From Diogma glabrata (lineage: Eukaryota; Arthropoda; Insecta; Diptera; Cylindrotomidae), in NCBI GenBank assembly GCA_963693315.1, contig OY856187.1, positions 376,278,990 to 376,342,989 on the forward strand: DNA of 64,000 nt, given 5' to 3'. Below, one piece after another: positions 36,185 through 47,374 of this stretch. The stretch's first letter is position 1. Each line of letters begins with the position of its first letter. The position numbers and the translations under genes are program-made. The notes below the pieces were generated by a model. That model saw only the letters and a program-made list of their open reading frames with translations. It did no database searches and was not told the origin of the DNA.

Positions 36185-36440
36185 TCACATTTTGTTGATG
36201 GATATCGATTTTCGAGATGTTTCGTCTGTTTTACTCCATGATTTCTTGCGTTTAACATTGTTGTAGACAGTCCATTTCTCGTCTCCAGTGATGATTCGCT
36301 TTAAAAATCGGTAATTTTCTTGTCGTGCCTTTATTGTGTCTTCCTCTGCTTTAGCTGGTCTTCCAGAACGTGATACATCTTCAACATCAAAATTGCCGGA
36401 ACGATATTTTGCAAACTGTTGAAAAACACGTGAAATCAGC
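36185..36440 (-). pseudogene. mariner transposase, internally deleted
   Basis: The minus strand encodes VFQQFAKYRSGNFDVEDVSR then SGRPAKAEEDTIKA, the DNA-binding (HTH) region of mariner transposases. It is followed almost at once by NYRFLKRIITGDEKWTVYNN then VKRKKSW, the catalytic block with the first Asp of the D,D34D triad in TGDEKW. The usual ~70-residue stretch between the two is missing. The second and third catalytic Asp are also absent because the frame ends at 36185 in unrelated sequence. Nearly intact reading within each block suggests a fairly recent loss. It is joined to the right arm of repeat X. Confidence 0.9.
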
Positions 36441-37029
36441 AATGTCTGGCAATGAGGTTTTAATTTTCTATATTTAGGTATTGGAATTCGTTGAATCAAT
36501 AAAAAAAAATTTCTACGTTTTTTTTTTTTTTTTTTTTAACCCTGTCTTTAGAAACAGGGTGATGAAAAATCAAGAAATTGTTAGACGCTAGTGTTTTGAG
36601 ATGGCTCTACAGTCAAAACTGATCCGATTTTAATGTTATATAGCTCAAAACGTAGGTATTGAGCAGAGCTAATAAAAAAAAATCCAAATTATATGACCTT
36701 GAACACTTTCTTTTAGAACAGTAACGGAAAAAAATTCAAAACCGATTTTCCAGAAATGCGTATTTTTTAAATTTTTGATTTTTTAACATATGAAAGGTTT
36801 ACTAACAGTTACTAACATTTAATAAAATTTTCAGGAGGGGAAAATTGTTTGTTTTTTTTTTATTAATTTTATTGCAACACGCCTTAAAATTTTTCATCAT
36901 AAGAAAAAGTGGAGTTAAAAAAATTAACAATTTTTTTTAGATATACAATATGTTTATATAATAAATTTTTAATTTTAACTCAAAGTAAATATTTTAATTT
37001 TAACTCAAAATATATTTTCAAAATAAATC

Positions 37030-37312
37030 TTTTAGGCAAGGTCCTTGTTCAATACCTACATTTTAAACTATATAACATTAAAACCGGATCAGTAGTTTTG
37101 ACTGTAGAGCCATTTCAAGACACTAGCGTCGAGCAATTTCTTGATTTTTCATCACCCTGTATCTAAGATAGGGTTAAAATAAAAAAAAATAAAAACTCAG
37201 AAAATTTTTTTTTATTGATGTCAACGAATTCCAATACCTAAATAATACAAAATTAAAACCTCATTTCCAAAATTGCTTGTTTTTGGCTGATTTAACGTGT
37301 TTCTTGTCAACT
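37030..37312 (+). repeat. Repeat X, third partial copy
   Basis: Matches about 34200-34485: 'caatacctacattttaaact', 'agttttgactgtagagccat', the CACCCTG hairpin ('caccctgtatctaagatagg') and 'aaaattaaaacctcattt'. It lies about 100 bp beyond the right arm of the composite, in the same orientation as its left arm. Confidence 0.75.
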
Positions 37313-37639
37313 ACTTTTGCAACTGGCGTTCTGTCAATACATCTTCTCCATACACATCGAATTATTATTTTTTTCCAAAAAATCAGTAATCTTTATTTTT
37401 GTTGAAAAGTCTACTTTCAGATGGTGTAAAAAGAATGAACATTACCATGAAAAAAATTTATATTTTTTAATGATTTCAACGGTAAATTTTACCAAATAAT
37501 GAATAGTTTTAAGGAATCATTGAAAAAAACTCTTTAAAATCAAGTTTATTCAGTTTTTCGCATTTCCAGGAAAATTTTTTTGGTGTTTATGTTATGTTAA
37601 TGTTTATTTTTTTACACCATCTAAAAGTAGACGTTTTAA

Positions 37640-37964
37640 GACTGTGTTCCAATCCATGCTAATTAGTACTAAAATTCTAAATTGAAATAGTCAAAAATTT
37701 AGTTGACTATTTCCGCCATTTAATTCTAAATTTTTATGCTTTATATAAACAAATAATATAGCAACTCAATATTTTATATTGAAATCTCCTCGTCGGACAG
37801 ACCGTATATAATTCTAGTTTTTAACATTAAATGAAAAAACAAACAAAACAATGTTTAACTGTCAATTTAGAATATATTTGAATTGGAACGATGAAATTGC
37901 CAATTTGACAGTTTTAGTACAATTTAGAATTTTGGTACTGAATAGCATGGATTGGAACACAGTC
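37640..37964. mobile_element. 325 bp MITE, PIF/Harbinger-type
   Basis: Terminal inverted repeats of about 45 bp with about three mismatches begin GACTGTGTTCCAATCCATGC. TAA flanks both ends (37637-37639 and 37965-37967). The 3 bp duplication and non-coding interior fit a PIF/Harbinger MITE. The high arm identity suggests relative youth. A short internal region repeats 'caatttgacagttt'-like motifs. Confidence 0.9.
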
Positions 37965-37969
37965 TAAGA

Positions 37970-40005
37970 AACATAATGATTAATGTTCTTTTCGAAAAAA
38001 CTGTTTCCCATACAGGAGAATTTTCGTGTGAAAATGAGGTCACTTTTTTGGTTTAAAGTCAAAATTAAACGTGAAAATAAATATTTTGATTTCAAAAAAT
38101 TATAACCTATTAGGGACATAATAAGGTAAGTTTCCACCGAATTGTGTGAACAAAAAATTTTTTTTATGGGAGATAAAAATTAAAAACGAAAAGACCTTTT
38201 TTTCTCGGTTTTTTCTATTCTCACGGCAAATTTTAGGTTATGTGGAAAAATGGCCGACATAAAGGTTATAGACACCTACAACTTTTACTAAAATTTTTTT
38301 TCGATAGAAGGTCTAGTTTCGCTAAAAATCATGAAAAACCATTTTCTACCCCTAAAAGGTCACCCCATTTCACCCCCGTAACTCGGATCACCTTTCAATT
38401 ATGTTTCCCATCATTTGCGCAATATTTTCTTATTGATCCAACAGCTTTCATCCTGTTACTAATGTTTTCCATTTTTTGCCTGTTTTTAAGGTATCTAGAC
38501 TGGTCTAAAATTGTCGAACAGTGTAACTAATTTTAAACAGCTTTTGAAAAACGATCACATTTTTTTTAACAATTTAAAAGTCGATTTAAAAATCATTTTA
38601 TACAATTTTATAAACCCTCATTGTTTCTTAAATCTGAGGAATGTAAATGAGCTAGGTTTTGAAAACGAAGAAAATCATATACCATTGGCTGAAATAAGTA
38701 TAGGGTATGCAGTACAATCATTTTTTAGCATACAATAAACTGAAAAAAGAGGAAATTTCGGAGCTGACAAAAATGTATGTATATGGAATTTTTTCATCAA
38801 ATAAAACACAAATAAAAATCATCAGATAAAAATTTGAATTAATGTGAGTTTTTTGTTGTTATTATATAAATAAATGTGATCAGGATATTCAAGATACTGA
38901 ATTGTACTAAAGATATATCGTAATTAGTCCTTTAGCTATATAAAATAATCATGTTTCATTTTTTCAAAAGATTGGATACATTTGGATACATTTTTTTAAA
39001 AAATTGAATACATTTTAATTTTTTTGAGCGGCAACGTTGGTTATGACATATATAACTAATGCTGTGTGCCAACTGACGAAATAATGACAGATGACAAATA
39101 TTAACTGTCAAAATTTTGTCTTTTGGAATTTATATTCACCATAACGAAACGTCAAAATTTGATGCAGCTTTTTAGCATCATCAAATTGTGACAGTAGGCA
39201 TAACAAATAATTTCATAAGGAACATCAATTTATTACAGAAGTTTTTTTAATTGCCAAAGTAATATTTATATAAGTATATATATTATATATATTTGTTAAC
39301 AGCAAACATAAAAATTAAAAAAAATTTTCACCTAATGTCAAAATTTTGTTTTTACAAATTACACTTTCACCAAAAACTTTGTTCTGTCAAATATTTGTGA
39401 GTTCGCACAAAGCATAACTCATTCTTAGTTTTGTAATACTAAGAACTATATTGGCAAAAATAAATGGAAAACTTCTACTACTTCATACCAGGAAACTATT
39501 GCGGCAAATTCTTTTTAATTTTAAATTGCCTTTGATTTTCCATGACATTTCTAAAATCTACTTCAAAATTAAAATTAATATTAGTTTATTTATCAAAATA
39601 AGAAAGTGTATAAATTAGTAGAATTATATAAAAATTTATTTGTAAAAATTTCAAAATAATATTTATTGATTGAAATTTGTTTTTGCAAAATATGTTCACG
39701 GCTTATTTATTTTAAGGTTCTCAAATTTTTAAAGAATATTATATAATTTTAGATTTTATGAACACAATGGATAGATTACCATTATCTGTTTTATAATTAT
39801 AATTCACTAGATTGAAATTGAAAAGATTTTAGAATTGATTAGAATGTTTGTGATCAATTAAACTTAAGTAACTAAGAGAATCATTTGAATTTATTTTGAT
39901 AAAGAAAAAATTCCTGCCACACAGAAAACAGCTTTCGTTTTTGCATTTAGTGCGGGGAAAAAATTATTGATATGTATATCAATATATAGAATAAGGATAT
40001 CGGAA
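37970..40005. other. Unassigned sequence, possible old element at ~37990-38740
   Basis: Open frames at 38240-38530 and 38511-38738 overlap but show no known motif. A hairpin GTCaaAATTTGATG/CATCAAATTgtGAC lies at about 39150-39192. Otherwise AT-rich with nothing nameable. Confidence 0.4.
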
Positions 40006-40011
40006 TAGATT

Positions 40012-40351
40012 TATCGATATATCGATATCGATAAAGTAAAACATCGATTTATCGATATATGAATTGATATATCGATACTTATTGATATATCGAAACCTAT
40101 CGATATATTAAAACTATTCGATATATCGATAATTACAGATATATCTGTTTTTTATACCGATTTTTTCTATAACTTTTTAATATCACTCATAGTAGCAGTA
40201 ACAAAACAAAAGCTAAATTATTGATTGATATTGAATTATAATTTTTAAGCAAAGGATTTTGAGATATTTTTTATAGAGAGATTTTTTGTAATATTTAAAA
40301 AATATCAACATATCGATATATCAATATATCGATATATCGATTTTATCGATA
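40012..40351. promoter_or_regulatory. Cluster of ten TATCGATA octamers
   Basis: Exact TATCGATA occurs at 40012, 40020, 40026, 40050, 40070, 40098, 40124, 40311, 40327 and 40344. Near matches such as 'ttgatatatcgaa' lie between. In Drosophila this palindrome is the DRE element bound by DREF, and its CGATA half is bound by the insulator protein BEAF-32. No promoter or gene is visible nearby, so the array may instead be a self-complementary simple repeat. Confidence 0.5.
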
Positions 40352-40359
40352 CTGTTGCT

Positions 40360-43290
40360 CTTCTGAGACAGGGAAGGAAACAGTGAAAAAACGACTTGAA
40401 AGCGAACCACAACTCATGATGAAAATTGCAAGGCTACGATGTTTTTCAATGCCCAGAGGCAAACATACCCATTACATTTTAAGTTCCATATGATTTAAGA
40501 GGTAAAGTAGCATCAGAGCCACAACTACAATTCAAAGTAGAATTGCTTAAACAAAGGGTCTTTCAACACATCAGAACCCATGTTGTTGTGGCACCTATCT
40601 CTTTTAAGATATCTAGTTGTTTTCACTGCCGCTGGCACTAAAGTACGTTTTACTACCGCTGAAACTTATATTCCACAGCAGCGGCAGGAAGAAATACATT
40701 TTTTTGCTGGTACTGAAGACAATTTTTAAATTGTTTAGGTTTTAAAAAAACTTCTAAGTCAAAATTAATTTTTGCACATTACTACTATGATAATTTAATC
40801 GCGTTCATCAAAATTATGCAATAAACTTATAATTAATTTTTAAATTTAAAATTAATCAATTAATTAATTTTACAGTTGGAGAAAAAATGCAATGTTTTAA
40901 TAGGCGCTAATATATCTTTTTGTGATTCGTTTTTAGTTGCATACCTTCATACTCATAACAAAAAGTATAACATTTAACGCCTTATAAAACAATCAACTGT
41001 TTTCTACGATTGATTTAGTTCGTTTTCACAAAAGTGTGTACATATTGCATAAATTTATTTTATTTATTTATTTTAAATCAAAATCCAGTTCTGTATTTGT
41101 ATGTTACAATCAATTATAACATAATCAAAATAACTATTAATCCGCTGTGAATTTAAGGGGCTATATAGAACGGTGATTGCGATTGAATGTTGATTACCTT
41201 TTACCAGTTTTGTACTCCTTTTCAGCGAGTTGCAATCTTTGTCACATCAGCAGTCATAATACCTTACGTATAGCACATCGGTTAGATTCCGAACAACTAA
41301 TCTCATTGTAATTGTAATTGTATTTCTCATTGTAATTGTATTTGTATTTCATACAAAAGTAAGGGCAAAATGTTTTGAATCAAACCTACAATAAACATCC
41401 ACATCCCGGCTTTCCAATTAACTAATAGTTAGCCAATATAATTTATAAATAAAAAATCACACTATAGGGACTGCCCATTCATACAAAAATAATAGATTGA
41501 ATTAAAACTTTTGGACCCACTCAATAAAAATATTCCTACATCTAAATATTCCTCACCTAGAATAAGGAGGTACAGTTTTGTGTTAATTCTTTTAAATCGG
41601 AATTTGAATCAAATATAATATGCAAAAATACAATTCTGTTGAAGTAAATAAAAACCGTACTTTTATTGGAAACGAACTAAAAAGTAAATTTTTTCAATAA
41701 AGTTTCACACACCAGATTAGTATTTGATTAATAGTTTTCTTAAATCAGAAATCTATCCTAAGTTATTTTTCTTACAAAATAACTGTGGTCTGTGGGTAGT
41801 GACGTAATCAATATTAAAGGATGCCAGCAAATTATGTGTGGAAATACTAATCGATACTACTCAATTCAAAATACAACAATACAACTAGTATCTATTAAAT
41901 TTTTCTCCATTGTTTTCTCATTTACTCACTTTTATTTCGTATGCAAAATAAAGCTAAGGATGAGTTGCGAATTTAAGATAACTAACAATTAATTACTAAT
42001 CTGATGTGTAAATCTAATTTCCGAAAAACGTTTTTTGTCCTAAAAGTTTTAATTTTTATTCCTTGAATATTTTAGCATCAATATATTATTCGATGTTCAT
42101 CAAAATTTTTTATGTTGTTATTTCTTAAAACTCGATCGTTTATTTTGTTTATTTCAATTCCGATCAAATCGGATACATCAACTCATACATATTTATATCC
42201 CAGTTTTACTCGTCACCGGTTAAGGCAAACAGAGAAACTATCCAGCTCCCACGCTGTCATACTGACAGTATACAACAGCACTTCTTTGTCCCGAGATAAA
42301 TGAACGAAGAAAAAACGATTTTTTTTTAAATAACCAAAAACAAAATTTGTCATCGAAAGTTCTTCAAAACTGGAAATCTCAAAACAAAAATTAATTGCAA
42401 TAAAACATTGCAATTTAAAAATCAGTCTCAACCGGATATATCAGATAACAAACTAAATTAAAAATTAAATTGAATAAAAAACGTTTTCACTATATTAAAT
42501 TTCAGAAAGAACGCGAACAACATCAAATAACACTTAACCCATACAAAACGAAAAATTAACATAATAATGGTTTTTCGTTACTTCGCATCAAATCTCATCA
42601 AAACAATAATGGGGTCAAAAATCTTAAGACAAACAACAACTATAATAATGATATTCTTACAATTTTTTGGTGAGGATGATGATGAAGATTTTATCCTGAA
42701 AATCCAATTATCCTTTTGAATTTGTATGAAAAAAACCTTTTATTCTATTTTACTATTATCACTGATAAGATGTTAACAAAAAACTTTCACTTCCTCTAAT
42801 TTTTTTTTCTTTAACAAATACGAGAAAAAAAGAAAATTTTAAGCTTTAAAAAAAAGAATTCCTTGCAAGCACGTAAAAAATTAATTAACACAATAAAAAA
42901 AATTTTTATTAAATTTAATTTCTGTTTTTCTTTTTTTTATTAAAAAATTAAACTTTCTTAAGATTTTATTATTTTTTAGTTTCTACTTTTAAAATCAATT
43001 ACAATCCGTGTTATACATAACAGCACTAAAAGACAACTGTTGGAAATCATATGAATATGGTTTTATTTTAGTTTGGTGGAAAAAAATAGTTAATAATTCC
43101 CATGCTTTTTTGTTTATTCTTTTAAGCTTTGTTTTTCGTTTTTTTAAATAAGAATGAATGAAAAAACGACTCTCTACTCTGAAATACATATGTAAAACAA
43201 AAACAATAACAAAATACATTCTTAATCATATTTTGATTGGTAAAGATGTACAAATATTATGGTCAGTTTATATATTTTTATCCAAATTAT
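40360..43290. other. Spacer, no gene seen
   Basis: AT-rich and unassigned. It includes a short repeat of 'tcattgtaattgta' near 41304-41350. Frames at 41792-41992, 42112-42303, 42213-42431 and 42995-43406 carry no motif I know. Confidence 0.45.
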
Positions 43291-43299
43291 TAAAAATGA

Positions 43300-43878
43300 C
43301 TAGATTCGTTATAAACTTCAGAAAATTAATATGTCTCAAATCGAATCCAGTATCACAGTTTCATCAACAAGAAGAAAAAAAATTGGTTTGTTCAATACTT
43401 TTCTGATCTCGGTCCGGTCCTTCGAGCCGGATATGTCCTTCGGTGTTTGATCTTTCCGGCTCGAAGGACCGCACTAACTTGAAGGTACTTACTGTCTTTA
43501 TAACTATTAATTAGTATTATTTGCTTTAAAAAAGTCTATTATATTGTTAATTTTTCTTTGATTATTGGGCTTAGTTAATGTGACTGTGAAAGAATTTGTG
43601 AGAACCTATATATATATTTACTTTTAGAAGTTCATTCAATTGATTGGTTTCAAAAGGAGGATCTATATCGGGTGGGAAAGTTGCGTCGTTGCTTGTCGAT
43701 ATCTGCTTGACTGATCCATACATTGAGTTTCTGAAGTTCTGAAAGAGTCGAACGAAATTGAGAAGCTTCATGTTCGTTATAAACTTCAGAAAAATATTAA
43801 GTTTCAAATTGGTCCCAGCTTTATCAACAAGAAAGAAAGAAAAATTTCGGTTTCCTCATTACTTTCCTAATCTCGTAA
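43300..43878. repeat. ~110 bp direct repeat pair flanking a hairpin
   Basis: 'gttataaacttcagaaaa' to 'tttct(g/a)atctcg' at about 43310-43410 recurs at about 43780-43876. The ~470 bp offset could reflect short LTRs or a local duplication. Between them are the GC-rich hairpin and a minus-strand frame (43571-43807) without a recognised motif. Confidence 0.5.
43415..43471. repeat. Perfect 17 bp GC-rich hairpin
   Basis: CGGTCCTTCGAGCCGGA (43415-43431) and its exact reverse complement (43455-43471) enclose a 23 nt loop that itself repeats 'gtccttcg'. The GC content stands out strongly against its surroundings. It could form a stable RNA stem or act as a protein-binding palindrome. Confidence 0.8.
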
Positions 43879-43879
43879 G

Positions 43880-44510
43880 AAGCCTTTAGGATAAACATGA
43901 AGAAATATGAAGAAGTTATATGCATGGTTGACAGTGTGGTGAGAATATCGAATAATATGGTTAGTTGAAGCTAAACCTGTCTTTCATAGTTTTGTTGAAA
44001 AAACGTAATTTATTCTTTTTTTTTTAATTTCGACCAGTTTGACATAAATGATAAAAACTACAATCATTGCAGCAGATATAATATACAATTATCTTCAATC
44101 AAGATATCAGAACTTGTAATCTCTACTGCGATGAAGATGCATTATCACACGATAGAAACTCTCAGAAGATTTTTCTTTTTAATAAATCAACAGCTAGTTT
44201 TTCATAACCATTAAAAGAATATTATTTAGACATTTCATTAAAGTTTTCATTAGAAATGTATGGCATTTTTACTGACAGCAAAACCAACCATTACAACAAC
44301 ATATTAGAACGAGCCAAAAAGTAATAGGGAAAGCAAATCAAAAGCAGAATAATATTCGATATCTGATTAACATCTACCTCAACTAGACATCCATAAACCT
44401 TTTCCTAACACTTTTCTGTAAGGGATTCAATTTCGGACTAAAATTTAAACACCGGCATTTCGGTATTGAACTCGAACAAACCCGGCATTAGGAATGAAAA
44501 TGAAATGAAA
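43880..44510. other. Spacer downstream of mag-like element
   Basis: No motif recognised. It would hold the continuation of the gypsy pol on the minus strand if the element were complete, but no RT box can be read, so the element is 3'-truncated. Confidence 0.45.
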
Positions 44511-44514
44511 AAAA

Positions 44515-45490
44515 AATTGACACAACTAAAACAAATTGTTCGTGATATTTTCCCTACGGTAATATCTGAAAATTGCCATATGCTAATTATTGTATTGAAG
44601 TTCTTTCTAACTTGTTAACATTTGATAATTGGTTATACAGATCTTTCGGTAAAATGTTACATTCTGCTCCTGTATCTAATTTAAAAGAGATTTCTAAATT
44701 TTTAATATTTATTTGTTTAAACCAACCTCTATTTTCTAAATTTCCTATGCTACATTGAGATACGCTTAAAAAATGTGCTGAATTACCTGTATCTACGAAC
44801 TCATCTGCTGGTGTAGGATTTTCTTCAAGTGTAGTATGCATTTCTCTAATATTTTTATGACGACATACCGTTGCAAAATGATTTTTTCAGTGGCAGTTTG
44901 CACATGTCTTCCCTTTTGCTGGACACGAGGCTTTCCTTGAATGTTCCTTGATGTCTTATCCACATCGTTGACATGATCCATTGAAGTTGAAATTAATTTG
45001 CTTGTAGTGCATCATCATTTAAGCCAAAAATTAACTTATTCCGTACCATCCTATCTTTAAACTCTGCTTTACACGTATCCCATTGCAATTCACATCGTGA
45101 TGTTTGCAGTTTTAATTCAGTGACGAAATTTTCTTTTGATTGATATTGTTTTTTAGTCATATTCATTTTAGTCATAGTTTCTCCGGAATACAATATTCCT
45201 CAAACAATTTTAAAACTTTTTTTTAGTGTTTTATCCTTTTCCTCAATTTTAAATGTGTTATAAATATCAATACCTTCATCACCCAAGAAATTTAGCAAAA
45301 TCGCTATTTTTACACCCTCTGATTTTAAGTCCTTTCCAGAGGCTTCTAAATAAATATTGAATTTTTGTCTTCAGTTTTTCCAGAAGTTTTTTGCATCAGC
45401 GAACTCCATACAGGCTGGCACTTTTATTCCTTCAGTAATTTATATTTCTTTTTCTTCAGTTTGTTAAACACCTGACACCATGTATTGTTT
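44515..45490 (-). pseudogene. mag-like Ty3/gypsy gag and protease
   Basis: On the minus strand, gag runs VPACMEFADAKNFWKN, stop, RQKFNIYLEASG, VKIAILLNFLGDEGIDIYNT, ENFVTELKLQTSRCE, then KDRMVRNKLIFGLNDDAL. A CCHC knuckle follows (C-x2-C-x4-H-x4-C in CANCH*KNHFATVC, about 44875-44916) with a stop inside. Protease then carries the catalytic FKLDTGAECNILPKDLYNQL. Gag and protease lie in different frames with further indels. This is the 5' half of a mag-like element; RT onward is missing. The gene order and LTR/primer site upstream (45491-45680) are consistent with the family. Confidence 0.9.
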
Positions 45491-45680
45491 ATGTATTACA
45501 ATAAATTTAAAAATACTTTTAATTTTGTAATGATGTCTTTTATTCCCTTATGCTTTTTGCGGTTACAACGATTAAATCATGCCTACAATATTTCTGACAT
45601 TTTTCTATTTTAACCCTAGCAGCATATATCTTATCTTATATATTAATACGCTAACTTTGTACTTTGCACAGCCTAAGGCT
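45491..45680 (-). mobile_element. LTR 3' part and primer-binding site of mag-like element
   Basis: On the minus strand an AATAAAAG polyadenylation-type signal (about 45540) precedes '...ataaacaataca'. TGGTGTCAGGTG follows at about 45471-45482, which resembles the TGGTGTCAGAAGTGG primer-binding site of mag-like elements. The upstream LTR end was not located. 'tatcttatatattaatacg' occurs here (45635) and again near 45957. Confidence 0.55.
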
Positions 45681-45689
45681 TTTTTATTC

Positions 45690-45990
45690 GAATTTTCACT
45701 CATTTCAAATTTTCACTGCTAACTGATATTAGTGTAACCTAGATCTGAGGGATTTTTGGGATTTTTCGGATCATAAATAAAAAAGTTATAGACGAATTAT
45801 AATGTATTTTTGAGTTCAACTGCCTCCCCTCAAATCAAATCAAATGGATCAAATGGAATCGTCCAAATCTTTTCTTTGTTTATAGTATTTTATATTTTCT
45901 TTTCAGTTTATGCATTGATCTAGGAGAGTATGGACGTTATTTTTCTTTGTTGTTTTATCTTATATATTAATACGTTGAATATTTAGTTAG
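45690..45990. other. Spacer, no gene seen
   Basis: Short AT-rich stretch with 'aaatcaaatcaaatggatca' near 45833. Nothing else is nameable. Confidence 0.5.
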
Positions 45991-45997
45991 ATATATA

Positions 45998-46932
45998 TTG
46001 TTTGTGAATGAAAGAGGATAAAAAATTGATTATTGATTGTTGTATTTTTTTTCAGCGACAATTTTGTAATGTGTGTGTTTGGTATGATAGTTTGAGATCG
46101 TAAATTTGATTGTTAGAATTTTTATTATATATTGTTTGTGAATGAAAGAGGATAAAAAATTGATTATTGATTGTTGTATTTTTTTTCAGCGACAATTTAG
46201 TAATGTGTGTGTTTGGAATGATAGTTTGAGATCGTAACTTTTATTGTTAGAATTTATATTATATATTGTTTGTGAATGAAAGAGGATAAAAAATTGATTA
46301 TTGATTGTTGTATTTTTTTTTTCAGCGACAATTTTGTAATGTGTGTGTTTGGTATGATAGTTTGAGATCGTAGATTTGATTGTTAGAATTTTCAATATAT
46401 ATGTTTGTGAATGAAAGAGGATAAAAAATTGATTATTGATTGTTGTATTTTTTTTCAGCGACAATTTTGTAATGTGTGTGTTTGGTATAATAGTTTGAGA
46501 TCGTAGAGTTGATTGTTAGAATTTTTAATATATATTGTTTGTGAATGAAAGAGGATAAAAAATTGATTATTGATTGTTGCATTTTTTTTCAGCGACAATT
46601 TTGTAATGTGTGTGTTTGGTATGATAGTTTGAGATCGGAGATTTGATTGTTAGAATTTTCAATATATATGTTTGTGAATGAAAGAGGATAAAAAATTGAT
46701 TATTGATTGTTGTATTTTTTTTTCAGCGACAATTTTGTAATGTGTGTGTTTGGTATGATAGTTTGAGATCGTAGAGTTGATTGTTAGAATTTTTAATATA
46801 TATTGTTTGTGAATGAAAGAGGATAAAAAATTGATTATTGATTGTTGCATTTTTTTCAGGGACAATTTTGTAATCTGTGTGTTTGGTATGATAATTTGAG
46901 ATCGTAAATTTGATTGTTAGAATTTTTAATAT
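45998..46932. repeat. Minisatellite, seven units of ~131-136 bp
   Basis: Units begin 'tgtttgtgaatgaaagagga' near 45999, 46132, 46266, 46402, 46537, 46669 and 46804. Each continues with 'attgattattgattgttg', 'ttcagcgacaatttt', 'gtaatgtgtgtgtttgg' and 'gtttgagatcg'. Units differ by few bases, so the array is young or homogenised. Minus-strand frames at 46186-46464 and 46659-46865 are by-products of the repeat. The array stops exactly at a foldback element. Confidence 0.95.
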
Positions 46933-46936
46933 ACTA

Positions 46937-47369
46937 GGAGGGCCCGGCGTGCTGCGCTACGCTTATAAATAAAGTTTTTGTGTAGACATTTTGTTGACGT
47001 AGAAGCAATGATTTCAAAAAGTGGTAATGAAATATGCTAGCATATAATTTTTAATTTTTCTTTTTAAATATATGAATGAAAAATAATCAGAACTCAAGCT
47101 GATCAGTTCGGATATATGAAAAATTAGCGATCAAATAAGTTAGAGATCAAATAAGCTTACTTGAAAACTTATTTGATCGCTAATTTTTCATACATCCGAA
47201 CTGATCAGCTAGAGTTCTGATTATTTTTCATTCACATATTTAAAAAGCAAAATTAAAAATTATATGCTAGCTATCTCATTACCACTTTTTGAAATCATTG
47301 CTTCTACGTCAACAAAATGTCTACGCAAAAACTTTATTTATAAGCGTAGCTAAGCACGCCGGGCCCTCC
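46937..47369. mobile_element. 433 bp foldback element with GC-rich tips
   Basis: Starts GGAGGGCCCGGCGTGC and ends in its reverse complement, with TA on both sides (46935-46936 and 47370-47371). The arms are about 200 bp and roughly 90% identical, meeting around 47140-47165, so the unit is almost entirely palindromic. No coding capacity. A TA target duplication points to a Tc1/mariner-type MITE, but the long arms and GC-rich tips are also compatible with a foldback class. Confidence 0.9.
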
Positions 47370-47374
47370 TAATA

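Larger units (their letters stand above)
33950..36925. mobile_element. Composite with ~530 bp inverted arms (repeat X)
   Basis: The arm at 33950-34495 matches, reverse-complemented, the arm at about 36400-36925 with roughly 85-90% identity by eye. Shared landmarks include 'gatgaaaaattttaag', 'gttgcaataaaattaat', 'ttcaaggtcatataat' and 'gagctatataacattaaaat'. A CACCCTG...CAGGGTG hairpin is present in each. Between the arms lie copy A of the modular element (34701-35935) and a mariner transposase remnant running from the right arm on the minus strand. A third partial copy of X lies at 37030-37312 in the orientation of the left arm. The arms may be 5' halves of two mariner-family copies facing each other. 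Confidence 0.75.

Noticed and set aside
46186..46865. Repetitive minus-strand proteins in the minisatellite
   Set aside because: Periodic frames arise because the unit length is close to a multiple of three; there is no start context or motif.
46000..46930. CRISPR-like array
   Set aside because: Units repeat over their full length with no variable spacers, and the genome is eukaryotic.
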